Shown: positions 16,249 to 25,828, counted from the first letter of the stretch. The stretch is 58,241 nucleotides of DNA from a bacterium (GCA_035370465.1 DAOOVW010000001.1:1-58241); one strand, 5' to 3'. Made by a program: numbers and translations. The notes: generated from the letters alone by a model not told the origin.

Positions 16249-16702
16249 TTTTGACCCTATAACAAATGGACATATTGATGTTATTCATAGGTGTCTGAAA
16301 ATTGTGGACAAAATAATAATTGCTATTTCATCTTTTCAAAGAAAGGACTTTCTTTTAACAATTGAAGAGAGAACTGAAATAATTAAAGAAACATTTAAAA
16401 ATGATGATAGAATTGAAATAGATAAATTTGATGGGCTTCTTGTTAATTATCTAAAAGAAAAAAATATAAATATTATTGTAAGAGGACTTAGAGCAATTTC
16501 TGATTTTGAATATGAATTCCAAATGGCTTTAACAAATAGAAAGTTAAATAAAAATATTGAAACAATTTTTATAATGCCAGGAGAAGAATATTTTTTTATA
16601 AGTTCAACAATGGTCAAGGAAATAGCAAAATTAAAAGGCCAAATTTCTTGTTTTGTCCCTCCTGCTGTGGAAAAAAAATTAAAAGAAAAATTTAACTATT
16701 AA
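16220..16702 (+). CDS. coaD: phosphopantetheine adenylyltransferase
   Basis: A 160-aa nucleotidyltransferase making dephospho-CoA from 4'-phosphopantetheine and ATP. It has YPGSFDPITNGHIDVI (the T/HxGH-type site, here NGH), RGLRAISDFEYEFQMA and the ISSTMVKE motif. Standard length. AAGGAAAG lies about 7 bases before ATG 16220. CoA supply fits the fatty-acid genes downstream. Confidence 0.95.
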   Translation: MKNIAVYPGSFDPITNGHIDVIHRCLKIVDKIIIAISSFQRKDFLLTIEERTEIIKETFKNDDRIEIDKFDGLLVNYLKEKNINIIVRGLRAISDFEYEFQMALTNRKLNKNIETIFIMPGEEYFFISSTMVKEIAKLKGQISCFVPPAVEKKLKEKFNY

Positions 16703-16777
16703 ATGTAAAATTTAAAATAGAAAAAATACAAGACAAAAAATGAAAAAGTTTTAAATCTATTAAAGAAGGAGAAAAAA

Positions 16778-16972
16778 ATGCCAAATCCTAAAAGAAAACA
16801 TTCAAAAAGTAGAACAGGAAAGAGAAGAAATTCAAAAAAAATTAAAAATGTCTCCCTTTCAAAATGCCCAAATTGTGGTTCTTTAATTACGCCTCATTCT
16901 GTTTGTCCTCAATGTGGATATTATAAAGGAGAACTTGTTATCCAGAAGAAAGAAAAAAGAAAAAAACAATGA
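16778..16972 (+). CDS. rpmF: 50S ribosomal protein bL32
   Basis: A 64-aa ribosomal protein: MPNPKRKHSKSRTGKRR at the N-terminus and two CxxC pairs (CPNCG, CPQCG), the zinc-ribbon (C+) form. AAGGAG precedes ATG 16778. The rpmF-plsX-fab order is widely conserved and links ribosome and membrane synthesis. The stop overlaps plsX as ATGA. Confidence 0.95.
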   Translation: MPNPKRKHSKSRTGKRRNSKKIKNVSLSKCPNCGSLITPHSVCPQCGYYKGELVIQKKEKRKKQ

Positions 16973-17973
16973 AAAATATCTCTATTGCACTTGATGTTAT
17001 GGGGGGGGATAAAGTTCCCTTTTCAACAGTAAAAAGTCTAGAATGTATTAAAAAAGGTGATAATTTGAAAATTTTTCTTGTAGGTGAAAAAGAAAAATTT
17101 AATCATCTCTTATCTTCTTTAAATCCTGATTTGTACTCAATTGTTGAATGTAAAAAGTTTATTCCGATGGATAAAAAGGTGGGGCTGAAACTTCTGAAAG
17201 AGACAGATACAACAATGTCAGTTACATTACGACTTTTGAAAGAAAAGAAAGTTGATGTAGCATTAAGTGGTGGCAATACAGCAGCTTTTGTTGCTCTTGC
17301 AATATCACAAATTGGTTTAATTAAAGGAGTAGAAAGACCGGCAATTGCAGTTTTATTTCCTAATGCTTCAAAGGGAAATACAATTTTTCTTGATGCAGGA
17401 AGTAATATAAATGCAAAACCAATCCATTTTTTAAGTTCAGCAATTATGGGAGCAACCTATGCAGAAATTGTCTTTGGTATTAAAAAACCAAAAGTATCTT
17501 TATTAAATATTGGTGAAGAGGAAACAAAAGGTGATGATTTAAGAAAAGAGGCATTCCAATTGTTAAAAAATGCAAAAGAAATTAATTTTATTGGAAATAT
17601 TGAAGGACAGGACATTTTCACAGGAAAAAGCGATGTAATTGTAACAGATGGATTTACTGGAAATGTTGTTTTAAAAACATCAGAAGGTATCAGCAGATCT
17701 TTCAAAACACTTCTTTTGAGATATTTAAGAGAAAATATTTCTGGTAAAATTGCAACTTTTCTTATTAAGAAAAATTTAAGCCAATTTGCAAAAATGGTTG
17801 ATTATGCTGAATATGGAGGAGGGATATTACTTGGAGTTGATGGAATAGTCCTTATTTCTCATGGAAGGTCTTCTCCAAGGGCAATTTTTAATGCAATGAA
17901 ATTAGGTGAAAAAATTGTAAAATCAAATTTTTTAGACATTATGAAAGAAAAAGTGAAAGATATGGAGAGTTAA
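16969..17973 (+). CDS. plsX: phosphate acyltransferase PlsX
   Basis: A 334-aa enzyme converting acyl-ACP to acyl-phosphate for phospholipid synthesis. It shows ALDVMGGDKVPFSTV, ALSGGNTAAFVALA, FLDAGSNINAKP and YAEYGGGILLGVDG. Peripheral membrane enzyme by family knowledge. The fabH start follows its TAA directly. Confidence 0.94.
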   Translation: MKNISIALDVMGGDKVPFSTVKSLECIKKGDNLKIFLVGEKEKFNHLLSSLNPDLYSIVECKKFIPMDKKVGLKLLKETDTTMSVTLRLLKEKKVDVALSGGNTAAFVALAISQIGLIKGVERPAIAVLFPNASKGNTIFLDAGSNINAKPIHFLSSAIMGATYAEIVFGIKKPKVSLLNIGEEETKGDDLRKEAFQLLKNAKEINFIGNIEGQDIFTGKSDVIVTDGFTGNVVLKTSEGISRSFKTLLLRYLRENISGKIATFLIKKNLSQFAKMVDYAEYGGGILLGVDGIVLISHGRSSPRAIFNAMKLGEKIVKSNFLDIMKEKVKDMES

Positions 17974-18972
17974 ATGGGAGTAATTATAACTGGAACTGGT
18001 TCTTATTTGCCTGAGATTGTTTTAACAAATAGAGATATGGAAATGATGGTTGATACCTCTGATGAGTGGATAACAACAAGAACTGGAATAAAAGAAAGAA
18101 GAATTGCTCCAAAAAATATTTCTTCTTCTGATTTAGGGAAAGAAGCAATTTTAAATGCATGTAATGATGCAAATATTGTACCAGAAAAAATTGACTTTAT
18201 AATTTGTGCAACAATTACTCCAGATAAATTTTTCCCTTCAACTTCTTGTCTTATAGAACACAAATTAGGGATTAAGAAAAAATTTGCATTTGATATTTCT
18301 GCTGCATGTTCTGGTTTTCTTTATGGACTTGAAATTGCAAGAAATCTTATAGAAACAAGTGGCTATCAAACAGGAGCAGTTGTAGCAGCAGAGTGTATGA
18401 GTAGAATAACTGATTATACAAATAGAGAAACATGTGTTCTTCTTGGAGACGGAGCAGGAGCAGTAATTGTTCAAAGGTCAGAAGAAAATGGAGTAATCGG
18501 GTCATATTTATCTTCTGATGGGGGTTATGAATATTTGCTTCATGCCCCTGCTGGTGGTTCAAAATTGCCTTCTTCTTTTGATACAATTGAAAACCGCCTC
18601 AACTTTATGAAAATGGAAGGACAACCACTTTTTAAAATTGCAATAATTACAATGTGTGAAAGTATAAATAATATCTTGAAAAAATATAAATTGAAAAAAG
18701 AGGATATATCGCTCATTATCCCTCATCAAGCAAATTTAAGAATTATTTTAGGTGTTGCAAAAAATATGAAAATACCAGTTGAAAAATTTTTTGTAAATAT
18801 TGAAAAATATGGAAATATGTCCGCTGCGTGTGTTCCTGTTGCTCTTGACCATGCAAATAAAAAACAACTAATAAAAAAAGGTGATTATATCTTAACTGTT
18901 TCTTTTGGTGGTGGATTAACTTGGGGTGCAAATCTAATAAAATGGTATAAAGGGGATAAAAATGAAAAATAA
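17974..18972 (+). CDS. fabH: 3-oxoacyl-ACP synthase III (FabH)
   Basis: A 332-aa condensing enzyme that starts fatty acid synthesis from acetyl-CoA and malonyl-ACP. The Cys-His-Asn triad is visible in AACSGFLYGLE, IPHQANLRII and YGNMSAACVP. GTGSYLPE and TRTGIKERR are typical. It overlaps fabG by 11 bases. Confidence 0.94.
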   Translation: MGVIITGTGSYLPEIVLTNRDMEMMVDTSDEWITTRTGIKERRIAPKNISSSDLGKEAILNACNDANIVPEKIDFIICATITPDKFFPSTSCLIEHKLGIKKKFAFDISAACSGFLYGLEIARNLIETSGYQTGAVVAAECMSRITDYTNRETCVLLGDGAGAVIVQRSEENGVIGSYLSSDGGYEYLLHAPAGGSKLPSSFDTIENRLNFMKMEGQPLFKIAIITMCESINNILKKYKLKKEDISLIIPHQANLRIILGVAKNMKIPVEKFFVNIEKYGNMSAACVPVALDHANKKQLIKKGDYILTVSFGGGLTWGANLIKWYKGDKNEK

Positions 18973-19690
18973 AGTTGTTATAATTACAGGGGCATTTGGA
19001 GGAATTGGGAAAGCAGTTGCTTATAAATTTTCTAATTTAGGTGCTAAACTTGTTCTCTGGGATGTTATTATTGATAATGAATTTATCAACCAATTTACAA
19101 AAAAAGAAACAGAAATAATTGCTTCAAAAATTGATATAACAAATCAAAAAGAAATTGAAGAAGGGAAAAATTATATAATTGAAAAATTTGGAACAATTGA
19201 TGTTTTAATAAATAATGCAGGCATAACAAAAGACAAAATTATTCTGAGAATGACAGAAGAGGAATGGGATGAAGTAATAAATATAAACTTGAAAGGTGCT
19301 TTTTTATGTAGTAAAATTATAGGGTATGAAATGTTTTTAAAGAAAAAAGGTAAAATAATAAATGTCGCTTCAATAATAGGACAGGTTGGGAATATAGGAC
19401 AGGCAAATTATGCTGCCTCAAAAGGTGGTTTAATTGCTCTTACAAAAGTTTGTGCTAAAGAATTTGCAAGAAGTAATATAAATGTTAATGCAATTGCTCC
19501 TGGATATATTATGACAAAAATGACACAGAATTTACCTGAAAAAGTAAAAGAAAAAATGCTTGAAAATATACCTCTAAGGAGATTTGGAACTCCAGAGGAT
19601 GTTGCAGAACTTATTGCTTTTTTATCAGGTGAAAATTCAAATTATATAACAGGTCAGGTTATTAGAATAGATGGTGGACTTGTAATGTAG
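18962..19690 (+). CDS. fabG: 3-oxoacyl-ACP reductase (FabG)
   Basis: A 242-aa SDR doing the first reduction of the elongation cycle. It has TGAFGGIGKA, NNAG, NVASIIGQVGNIGQ with Ser, YAASKGG with the intact YxxxK, and ITGQVIRIDGG. The intact Lys contrasts with the SDR at 7202. A 247-base gap with a degenerate repeat separates it from acpP. Confidence 0.93.
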   Translation: MKNKVVIITGAFGGIGKAVAYKFSNLGAKLVLWDVIIDNEFINQFTKKETEIIASKIDITNQKEIEEGKNYIIEKFGTIDVLINNAGITKDKIILRMTEEEWDEVININLKGAFLCSKIIGYEMFLKKKGKIINVASIIGQVGNIGQANYAASKGGLIALTKVCAKEFARSNINVNAIAPGYIMTKMTQNLPEKVKEKMLENIPLRRFGTPEDVAELIAFLSGENSNYITGQVIRIDGGLVM

Positions 19691-19747
19691 TACTCGGTTA
19701 AATATCTTGACCAAAAAGTGGAGAGTAACAGGGGTTAGCAGAGCAGA

Positions 19748-19848
19748 GTTGGTGCTTGATTTCCTCTCTTATTTCTTCCCTTTGACAAAGGGAAGATAGA
19801 AAGGATTTTGGAGATTTCAACAAGCACAACGGGAGTGAGAGGGGATTT
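19748..19848. repeat. nested inverted-repeat element (MITE-like relic)
   Basis: A palindromic core TCTTCCCTTTG (19774-19784) pairs perfectly with CAAAGGGAAGA (19786-19796). It is nested in an outer imperfect pair, GTTGGTGCTTG (19748-19758) with CAAGCACAAC (19821-19830), and ATTTCCTCTC (19759-19768) may pair with GAGAGGGGAT (19837-19846). It lies in the fabG-acpP gap. There is no ORF inside, and base composition is richer in G+C than the surroundings. It resembles non-autonomous interspersed repeats; no second copy was found in this window. Confidence 0.55.
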
Positions 19849-19937
19849 ATAAATGAAAGACATAAAACAATGTGCTTTCTTTTGTGCTTTACAAGTATAT
19901 ATCACTGAACTCTAATGTAAAAAAAGGAGGAAAAAAG

Positions 19938-20186
19938 ATGGAAAGAGAAGAAATAGCAAAAATAGTAAAGGATATTGTTGTTGAGAAGTTGGGTGTTGAT
20001 GCTAATGAGGTAACAGAAAACGCATCTTTTATTGATGACCTTGGTGCCGATTCTCTTGATACAGTTGAACTCGTTATGGATTTTGAGGGAAAGTTTGGAC
20101 TTGAAATACCTGATGAAGATGCTGAAAAAATAAAAACAGTTGGAGATGCAATAAATTATATTGAAAATAATATTTCAAAAAAATAA
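19938..20186 (+). CDS. acpP: acyl carrier protein
   Basis: An 82-aa acidic carrier protein with the phosphopantetheine site DLGADSLDTVELVM (Ser of DSL). ATG 19938 is chosen for its strong AAAGGAGG at 19923-19930 and the family length; the frame is open further upstream but that part is not ACP-like. It carries acyl chains for FabH, FabG and FabF encoded on either side. fabF follows after 2 bases. Confidence 0.95.
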   Translation: MEREEIAKIVKDIVVEKLGVDANEVTENASFIDDLGADSLDTVELVMDFEGKFGLEIPDEDAEKIKTVGDAINYIENNISKK

Positions 20187-20188
20187 AA

Positions 20189-21421
20189 ATGAAAAAAATT
20201 GTCGTTACTGGACTTGGATGTGTTACACCTGTCGGAAATAATTTAAAAACAACATGGGAAAATTTAATAAAAGGTGTAAGTGGTGTTGATACAATAAAAA
20301 GTTTTGATGTATCCAATTTTGATACAAAAATTGGTGCAGAAGTTAAGGACTTTCAATTGGATTTTATTCATCCAAAAGAAAAAAGAAAAATGGATAAATT
20401 TGTCCAGTTTGCTATAAAAGCAACTGATGAAGCAATAAAAGATAGTGAAATAGAACTTGAAAAAGAAAAAAAAGAGAAAATAGGTGTAATAGTAGGAGCA
20501 GGAATTGGTGGATTAAGAGTAATTGAACAACAACACGAAATACTTTTAAGTTCAGGTCCAGGAAGAGTTTCCCCTTTTCTAATTCCAATGTTAATTCCAG
20601 ATATGGCAGCAGGACAAATTGCAATTTACTTTGGATTTAAGGGAGTTAATTTTGCAACTGTAAGTGCCTGTGCTTCAGGGGCGCATGCTATTGGTACTGC
20701 TCTTTGTTTTATGAGAGAAAATAATTGTGATGTAATGATTGCTGGCGGAACTGAGTCCTGTATAACACCACTTGGACTTGCAGGTTTCTGCTCTATGAAA
20801 GCATTATCAACAAGAAATGACCAACCACAAAAAGCATCAAGACCGTTTGATAAAGAAAGAGATGGTTTTGTTATGGGAGAAGGTGCAGGCATTGTTGTTC
20901 TTGAAACAGAAGAACATGCAAAAAAAAGAGGAGCAAAAATCTATTGCGAACTTGCTGGCTATGGAATGAGTTGTGATGCTTATCATATGACATCTCCTGA
21001 CCCAACAGGTGAAGGTGCTTATCTTGCAATGAAACATGCTCTGGTAAATTCAAATATTGTTCCTCAGGAAGTTGATTATATCAATGCTCATGGAACTTCA
21101 ACAAAATTAAATGATAAAAGTGAAACAGATGGAATTAAAAGGGTCTTTGGAGAAAATGCCTATAAAATATATATTAGTTCAATAAAATCAATGGTTGGAC
21201 ATTTACTTGGAGCAGCAGGAGGAGTTGAATTTGTTATAACATGCCTGACAATCAAAGAGGGAATAATACCTCCTACAATAAATTATGAATATCCGGACCC
21301 TGAATGTGACCTTAATTATGTCCCAAATAAAACAATTGAAAAAGATGTGAAAGTTGCTCTTTCAAATTCTTTTGGTTTTGGTGGGCACAATATTACTCTT
21401 GTTGCTAAAAAATATGAATAA
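20189..21421 (+). CDS. fabF: 3-oxoacyl-ACP synthase II (FabF)
   Basis: A 410-aa elongating condensing enzyme. The Cys-His-His triad is in VSACASGAHAIGTA, NAHGTSTKLND and KSMVGHLLGAAGG. Ends in FGFGGHN as usual. Length typical. The acyl-CoA dehydrogenase gene follows 10 bases after the stop, so both probably share a message. Confidence 0.95.
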   Translation: MKKIVVTGLGCVTPVGNNLKTTWENLIKGVSGVDTIKSFDVSNFDTKIGAEVKDFQLDFIHPKEKRKMDKFVQFAIKATDEAIKDSEIELEKEKKEKIGVIVGAGIGGLRVIEQQHEILLSSGPGRVSPFLIPMLIPDMAAGQIAIYFGFKGVNFATVSACASGAHAIGTALCFMRENNCDVMIAGGTESCITPLGLAGFCSMKALSTRNDQPQKASRPFDKERDGFVMGEGAGIVVLETEEHAKKRGAKIYCELAGYGMSCDAYHMTSPDPTGEGAYLAMKHALVNSNIVPQEVDYINAHGTSTKLNDKSETDGIKRVFGENAYKIYISSIKSMVGHLLGAAGGVEFVITCLTIKEGIIPPTINYEYPDPECDLNYVPNKTIEKDVKVALSNSFGFGGHNITLVAKKYE

Positions 21422-21431
21422 AGGAGAGAAA

Positions 21432-22589
21432 ATGGAATACTTTCTTACTGATGAACAACAAATGATAAAAGAACTTGCAAGAAAAATCGCAGAAGAAAAA
21501 ATTCTACCAAAAAGAGCAGAATATGATGAAAATGAAATATTTCCCCATGATATAGTAAAAGTACTTGCTGATTCGGACCTTTTTGGTGTTTTTGTTCCAG
21601 AAAACTATGGCGGACTTGGATACGGAGTTTTTGAATTGTGTCTTGTTATTGAAGAATTAAGTAGGGTTTGTGGGGGAATTGCTTTATCTTATGCTGGAAC
21701 TGCTCTTGGAACTTTTCCAATAGTTCTTTTTGGGAATGAGGAACAAAAAAATAAATATCTTCCACCAATTGCAAAAGGAAAACTTGCTGCATTTGCAGTA
21801 ACTGAATCTAGCTCAGGGAGTGATATTACAAATCTAAACACAACAGCAAAAAAAGACGGAGATTGGTATATTTTAAATGGAACAAAACAGTGGATAACAA
21901 ATGGTGGTGAAGCAGAAACATACGTAGTAATTGCTTCAACTGATAAAAGCAAAGGTGCAAGAGGTTCAACTGCTTTTATAATTGAGAAGGGATGGGATGG
22001 TTTTGAGTTTGGAAAAAAAGAAAAAAAATTGGGAATAAGAGCATCTGCAACAAGAGAACTTGTCTTTACCAATTGTAAAGTCCCAAAAGAAAATGTTTTA
22101 GGAAGAGAAGGGATGGGATTTTTAATTACAATTAAAAATTTTGATACAAGTAGACCTGGTGTTGCCTCACAGGCATTAGGTATAGCACAGGGTGCGTATG
22201 AATCAGCACTTGAATATTCTCATCAAAGAAAACAATTTGGACAACCAATAAGTTCATTTCAAGCAATTCAACATATGCTGGCTGATATGGCTACACAAAT
22301 TGAAGCAGCAAGAACTCTTATTTATCAAACAGCAAAAACAATTGACTCAGGAGCAAAAAGCTATTCAAAAGAATCAGCAATGTGCAAACTTTTTGCTTCT
22401 GATGTTGCTATGAAAGTAACAACAGATGCAATTCAGATTTTTGGAGGATATGGCTATATGAAAGATTATCCTGTTGAAAAAATGTTTAGAGATGCAAAAA
22501 TAACTCAAATATATGAAGGAACTAACCAAATACAGAGAAATGTTATTGGTATTGAATTGATTAAAGAACTTGCAAAAAAGAAAAAATAA
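21432..22589 (+). CDS. acyl-CoA dehydrogenase family protein
   Basis: A 385-aa FAD enzyme of the acyl-CoA dehydrogenase family. Marks are FAVTESSSGSDITNLNT, QWITNGGEAE, GVASQALGIAQGAYE, the QIFGGYGYMKDYPVEKMFRD block and the catalytic Glu in IYEGTNQIQRN. ATG 21432 follows AAGGAGA by 4-5 bases; an upstream in-frame start would lie inside fabF and is rejected. It normally oxidises acyl-CoA to enoyl-CoA with electron transfer flavoprotein, yet it sits in a synthesis operon. No beta-oxidation partner or FabI is visible here. Confidence 0.92.
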   Translation: MEYFLTDEQQMIKELARKIAEEKILPKRAEYDENEIFPHDIVKVLADSDLFGVFVPENYGGLGYGVFELCLVIEELSRVCGGIALSYAGTALGTFPIVLFGNEEQKNKYLPPIAKGKLAAFAVTESSSGSDITNLNTTAKKDGDWYILNGTKQWITNGGEAETYVVIASTDKSKGARGSTAFIIEKGWDGFEFGKKEKKLGIRASATRELVFTNCKVPKENVLGREGMGFLITIKNFDTSRPGVASQALGIAQGAYESALEYSHQRKQFGQPISSFQAIQHMLADMATQIEAARTLIYQTAKTIDSGAKSYSKESAMCKLFASDVAMKVTTDAIQIFGGYGYMKDYPVEKMFRDAKITQIYEGTNQIQRNVIGIELIKELAKKKK

Positions 22590-23483
22590 GTGAAAGAGAT
22601 TGTTTTTAACCAGGAAAAGAATACAAGAATAGATAAATATCTTAAAGAAAAACTTAATGTTTCAAGAGAAAGAATAAAATATTTAATAAAGCAAGAAAAA
22701 GTCATTGTCAATTCAAAAAAAATTATTCCATCATATCATCTTAAAAAAGGTGATTTAATATCTATCATTCAAATTGAAGAAGAACAAAAAGAAGAAATAA
22801 AACCAGAAAAGAGTAATTTAGAAATTATATACGAGGATAAAAATATTATTGTAGTCAATAAACCAGCAGGAATTATAACTCACCCAACAAATTATAAAAA
22901 AACAGGGACACTTTTAAATTATGTTTTATATTATACTTCATTGGCAAAAATTGGTTCTCCTCTAAGAATAGGAGTTGTTCATCGTCTTGATAAAGAAACA
23001 TCGGGAGTAATTGTTTTTGCCAAAACATCTCTTGCTTATTGGAATCTTATTGAACAATTTAGAAATAGAATGGTGGAAAAAATTTATTTAGCAATTGTTA
23101 AAGGAAATTTTACACCTGAAAAAAAGGTAATAGAATTCACTGTTTTACCCGATAAAGAAAACCCAACAAAAATGAAAGTCCATTTCCTGAAAGGGAAAAA
23201 AACAATAACTGAAATAAATGCTTTAAAATATTTTGATGATTATACACTTGTCTCTGTTAAACCAATTACAGGAAGAACTCATCAAATACGCCTTACTCTT
23301 TCATATTTAAATTATCCAATTATAGGGGATGAAAAATATGGAGTAAAATCACCCATTATTTCAAGATGTGCTTTACATGCATGGAAATTAACTCTTGCCA
23401 ACCCAAGAGATAATAAAAAACAAACATTTATTGCTTCAATTCCAGATGATATAATACAAATTATAAATAATTCTAATCTATAA
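22590..23483 (+). CDS. RluA/RluD-family 23S rRNA pseudouridine synthase
   Basis: A 297-aa enzyme isomerising uridines in rRNA. An S4 RNA-binding domain occupies the N-terminus (RIDKYLKEKLNVSRERIKYLI), followed by the catalytic HRLDKETSGVIVFAKT with its Asp, and GRTHQIRLTL. It starts with GTG at 22590 immediately after the previous stop; no clear ribosome binding site is visible, so re-initiation is likely. The exact target (RluD type or other) is not decidable here. Confidence 0.88.
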   Translation: MKEIVFNQEKNTRIDKYLKEKLNVSRERIKYLIKQEKVIVNSKKIIPSYHLKKGDLISIIQIEEEQKEEIKPEKSNLEIIYEDKNIIVVNKPAGIITHPTNYKKTGTLLNYVLYYTSLAKIGSPLRIGVVHRLDKETSGVIVFAKTSLAYWNLIEQFRNRMVEKIYLAIVKGNFTPEKKVIEFTVLPDKENPTKMKVHFLKGKKTITEINALKYFDDYTLVSVKPITGRTHQIRLTLSYLNYPIIGDEKYGVKSPIISRCALHAWKLTLANPRDNKKQTFIASIPDDIIQIINNSNL

Positions 23484-23556
23484 TAAAAAATTTGGGTATA
23501 ATAAAGGATAAATAAATTTAGTAAATGTAGAAAGTATTTTAAATTTTTTTAAAAAA

Positions 23557-24495
23557 ATGAACAATAATAAAATTAAAAAATTATATTTTCCTGTTATTTT
23601 TTTATTAACCTGTATTTTTTTATTTCTAAATTATAAAGGATACAAATGGGGAGAAATTTCTCCAGGTAAATCAGTTGTTCGCCTATTTGCAGTAATATTT
23701 TCACTTCTTTCAATTTTCCATATTCTGACCCAAATAATAACATTTGTTGTAAAAAAGAAAAAAGGGCCTCTTGGTGAAACAAAAATGCTTGTTGGTTTTT
23801 CAAATGCAATTAAGGGATTTGCAATAATTTTTGCTTTAATTGAAAGTATGGGAAAAATAACTATTTTCGGTGCTCTTGGAGTTGGATTTTTTGGAATGCT
23901 TTTAGGATGGTCTTTACAAGCCCCTGTCAGCGGTATTGCTGCCTGGGCACTGATAACATTAAGAAGACCTTTTAGAATAGGGGATAGAATTTATCTACCT
24001 ACACTTGGACTTGTTGGAGATGTTATAGATATTGGTTTAATGTACACAATTTTAAATCAAGTTGGTGGAGCAGTTGGAAGCGAAGAGGCAACAGGACGAG
24101 ATGTTCTTATACCAAATGCAATGCTTTTTAGTCAGGTCGTAATAAATTACACTGTAAAACAGGATCAACCATATTTTCTTGATGAAGTTATTTGGAGAAT
24201 TACATTTGATTCTGATTGGGATGAAGCAGAAAAAATTTTAATTGAAGCAGCAAAAAAAGTTACAGCAGATATTATTGAAAAAACAAAGGTTGAACCTTAT
24301 ATAAGAGCTGATGTTTATGACTATGGAATTTATTTGAGATTAAGATATATAACATCGGCAATTGAAAGACCAAAAATTGCATACGAAATAAATAAAATAA
24401 TATTCAAAAAAGTACAGGAAAATCCTAAAGTTGACCTTGCTATTCCTTATACTTACTCGTATAAAAAGGGTGTAAAAGGTAAAAATAATCTTTAA
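23557..24495 (+). CDS. MscS-family mechanosensitive channel
   Basis: A 312-aa membrane protein: two N-terminal helices, then the pore helix and beta domain of MscS (GALGVGFFGMLLGWSLQAPV, RRPFRIGDRIYLP, NAMLFSQVVINYT). It gates under membrane tension during osmotic downshock. A TATAAT at 23497-23502 could serve as its -10, but no good -35 accompanies it. It may be expressed separately from rluD, whose stop is 73 bases away. Confidence 0.85.
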   Translation: MNNNKIKKLYFPVIFLLTCIFLFLNYKGYKWGEISPGKSVVRLFAVIFSLLSIFHILTQIITFVVKKKKGPLGETKMLVGFSNAIKGFAIIFALIESMGKITIFGALGVGFFGMLLGWSLQAPVSGIAAWALITLRRPFRIGDRIYLPTLGLVGDVIDIGLMYTILNQVGGAVGSEEATGRDVLIPNAMLFSQVVINYTVKQDQPYFLDEVIWRITFDSDWDEAEKILIEAAKKVTADIIEKTKVEPYIRADVYDYGIYLRLRYITSAIERPKIAYEINKIIFKKVQENPKVDLAIPYTYSYKKGVKGKNNL

Positions 24496-24565
24496 AATTT
24501 ATTTATGTTTTTTTTATCAAAAAATGATAAAATTGTGAAAATTAAATAAAATATAAAAGGGAAAA

Positions 24566-25828
24566 ATGGAAAAATTTGTAATTGAAGGTGAAAATAAATT
24601 AGTAGGAGAAATTGAAATATCTGGTTCAAAAAATTCTGCTCTTCCAATATTATCAGCAACTGTCTTAGGAGAAGGTAAATCAATAATTCATAATGTTCCT
24701 GATGTAAAAGATGTTCATACTCTCTTGGATATCCTTGAATACATGGGAGCAAAAACAAAATTTTATAACAATACAGTTGAAATTGACCCCGATGGAATAG
24801 AAAAATATACCGCTCCTTATGAACTTGTAAGTACAATGAGAGGTTCAATTTGTTTATTAGGCCCACTTCTATCAAAATTCAGGCAGGCAAGATTTTCCAT
24901 GCCTGGTGGATGTGTAATTGGACCAAGACCTATAGACCTTCATATAAAAGGGCTAAAAAAATTGGGGGCAGAAATATCTAATGAAGAAGGATATATTGTT
25001 GGAAAAGCAAATAAATTGAAAGGAAACAAGATTTTTCTTGCTGGAAATTTTGGTTCAAGTGTTCTTGCAACTGCAAATATTCTTATGGCTTCTACTCTTG
25101 CTGAAGATGAAACAATCATTGAATTTGCTGCATGTGAGCCAGAAATTGTTGACCTTGCAATGTTCTTAAAAAAAATGGGAGGGAAAATTTGTGGAGAAGG
25201 GTCACATACAATAAGAATAGAAGGAGTTAAAAAATTAAAAGGAACTGAATATTCAATTATACCAGATAGAATTGAAGGTGGAACTTTATTACTTTTAGGA
25301 TATATAACAAAGAGTAAAATTGTTATAAAAAATATAATTCCCTCTCATCTTTTTGCCCTTATTGATAAACTTGAAGAATCAGGGATAGAAATAAATATAA
25401 AAGAAAATATTGCTATAACAAAACCATATAATAAATGGAAAGCAGTTGATATTGTGACCCTTGCCTACCCTGGTTTTCCAACTGACCTGCAAGCGCAGAT
25501 TATGAGTTTTCTTTGTCTTGCAGATGGAATTAGTATAATTACAGAAAAGGTATTCCCGGAAAGATTTATACATGCAGGAGAACTAAACCGTTTGGGTGCT
25601 GATATTTCTCTTGATGGTTCAAAGGCAATAGTAAAAGGAGTAGAAAAATTATATGGAGCAAAAGTAATGGCTTCTGATTTAAGAGCAAGTGTTGCTTTAG
25701 TTCTTGCTGGACTTGTTGCAGAAGGAATAACTGAAATTTCCAGGATTTACCATATTGACAGAGGATATGAAAAATTTGAAAAAAAACTAAATTTATTAGG
25801 GGCAAAAATAAAAAGGGAAAAAGAATGA
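24566..25828 (+). CDS. murA: UDP-N-acetylglucosamine 1-carboxyvinyltransferase
   Basis: A 420-aa enzyme for the first committed step of peptidoglycan synthesis. It has GSKNSALPILSATVL, the mobile loop SMPGGCVIGPRPIDLH with catalytic Cys (about residue 116, the fosfomycin target), and DLRASVALVLAGL near the C-terminus. AAGGG lies close to ATG 24566. It overlaps dapB by 4 bases (ATGA), joining two peptidoglycan precursor steps. Confidence 0.95.
   Translation: MEKFVIEGENKLVGEIEISGSKNSALPILSATVLGEGKSIIHNVPDVKDVHTLLDILEYMGAKTKFYNNTVEIDPDGIEKYTAPYELVSTMRGSICLLGPLLSKFRQARFSMPGGCVIGPRPIDLHIKGLKKLGAEISNEEGYIVGKANKLKGNKIFLAGNFGSSVLATANILMASTLAEDETIIEFAACEPEIVDLAMFLKKMGGKICGEGSHTIRIEGVKKLKGTEYSIIPDRIEGGTLLLLGYITKSKIVIKNIIPSHLFALIDKLEESGIEINIKENIAITKPYNKWKAVDIVTLAYPGFPTDLQAQIMSFLCLADGISIITEKVFPERFIHAGELNRLGADISLDGSKAIVKGVEKLYGAKVMASDLRASVALVLAGLVAEGITEISRIYHIDRGYEKFEKKLNLLGAKIKREKE

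Noticed and set aside
19854..19916. A 20-codon frame (MKDIKQCAFF...) in the acpP leader, possible leader peptide
   Set aside because: No ribosome binding site, no repeated regulatory codons and no attenuator hairpin; the length is expected by chance.
24512..24532. TTTTATCA-AAAAA-TGATAAAA hairpin after the mscS-like gene as a terminator
   Set aside because: An 8-bp stem with only two G-C pairs and no T run; weak and likely by chance in AT-rich DNA.
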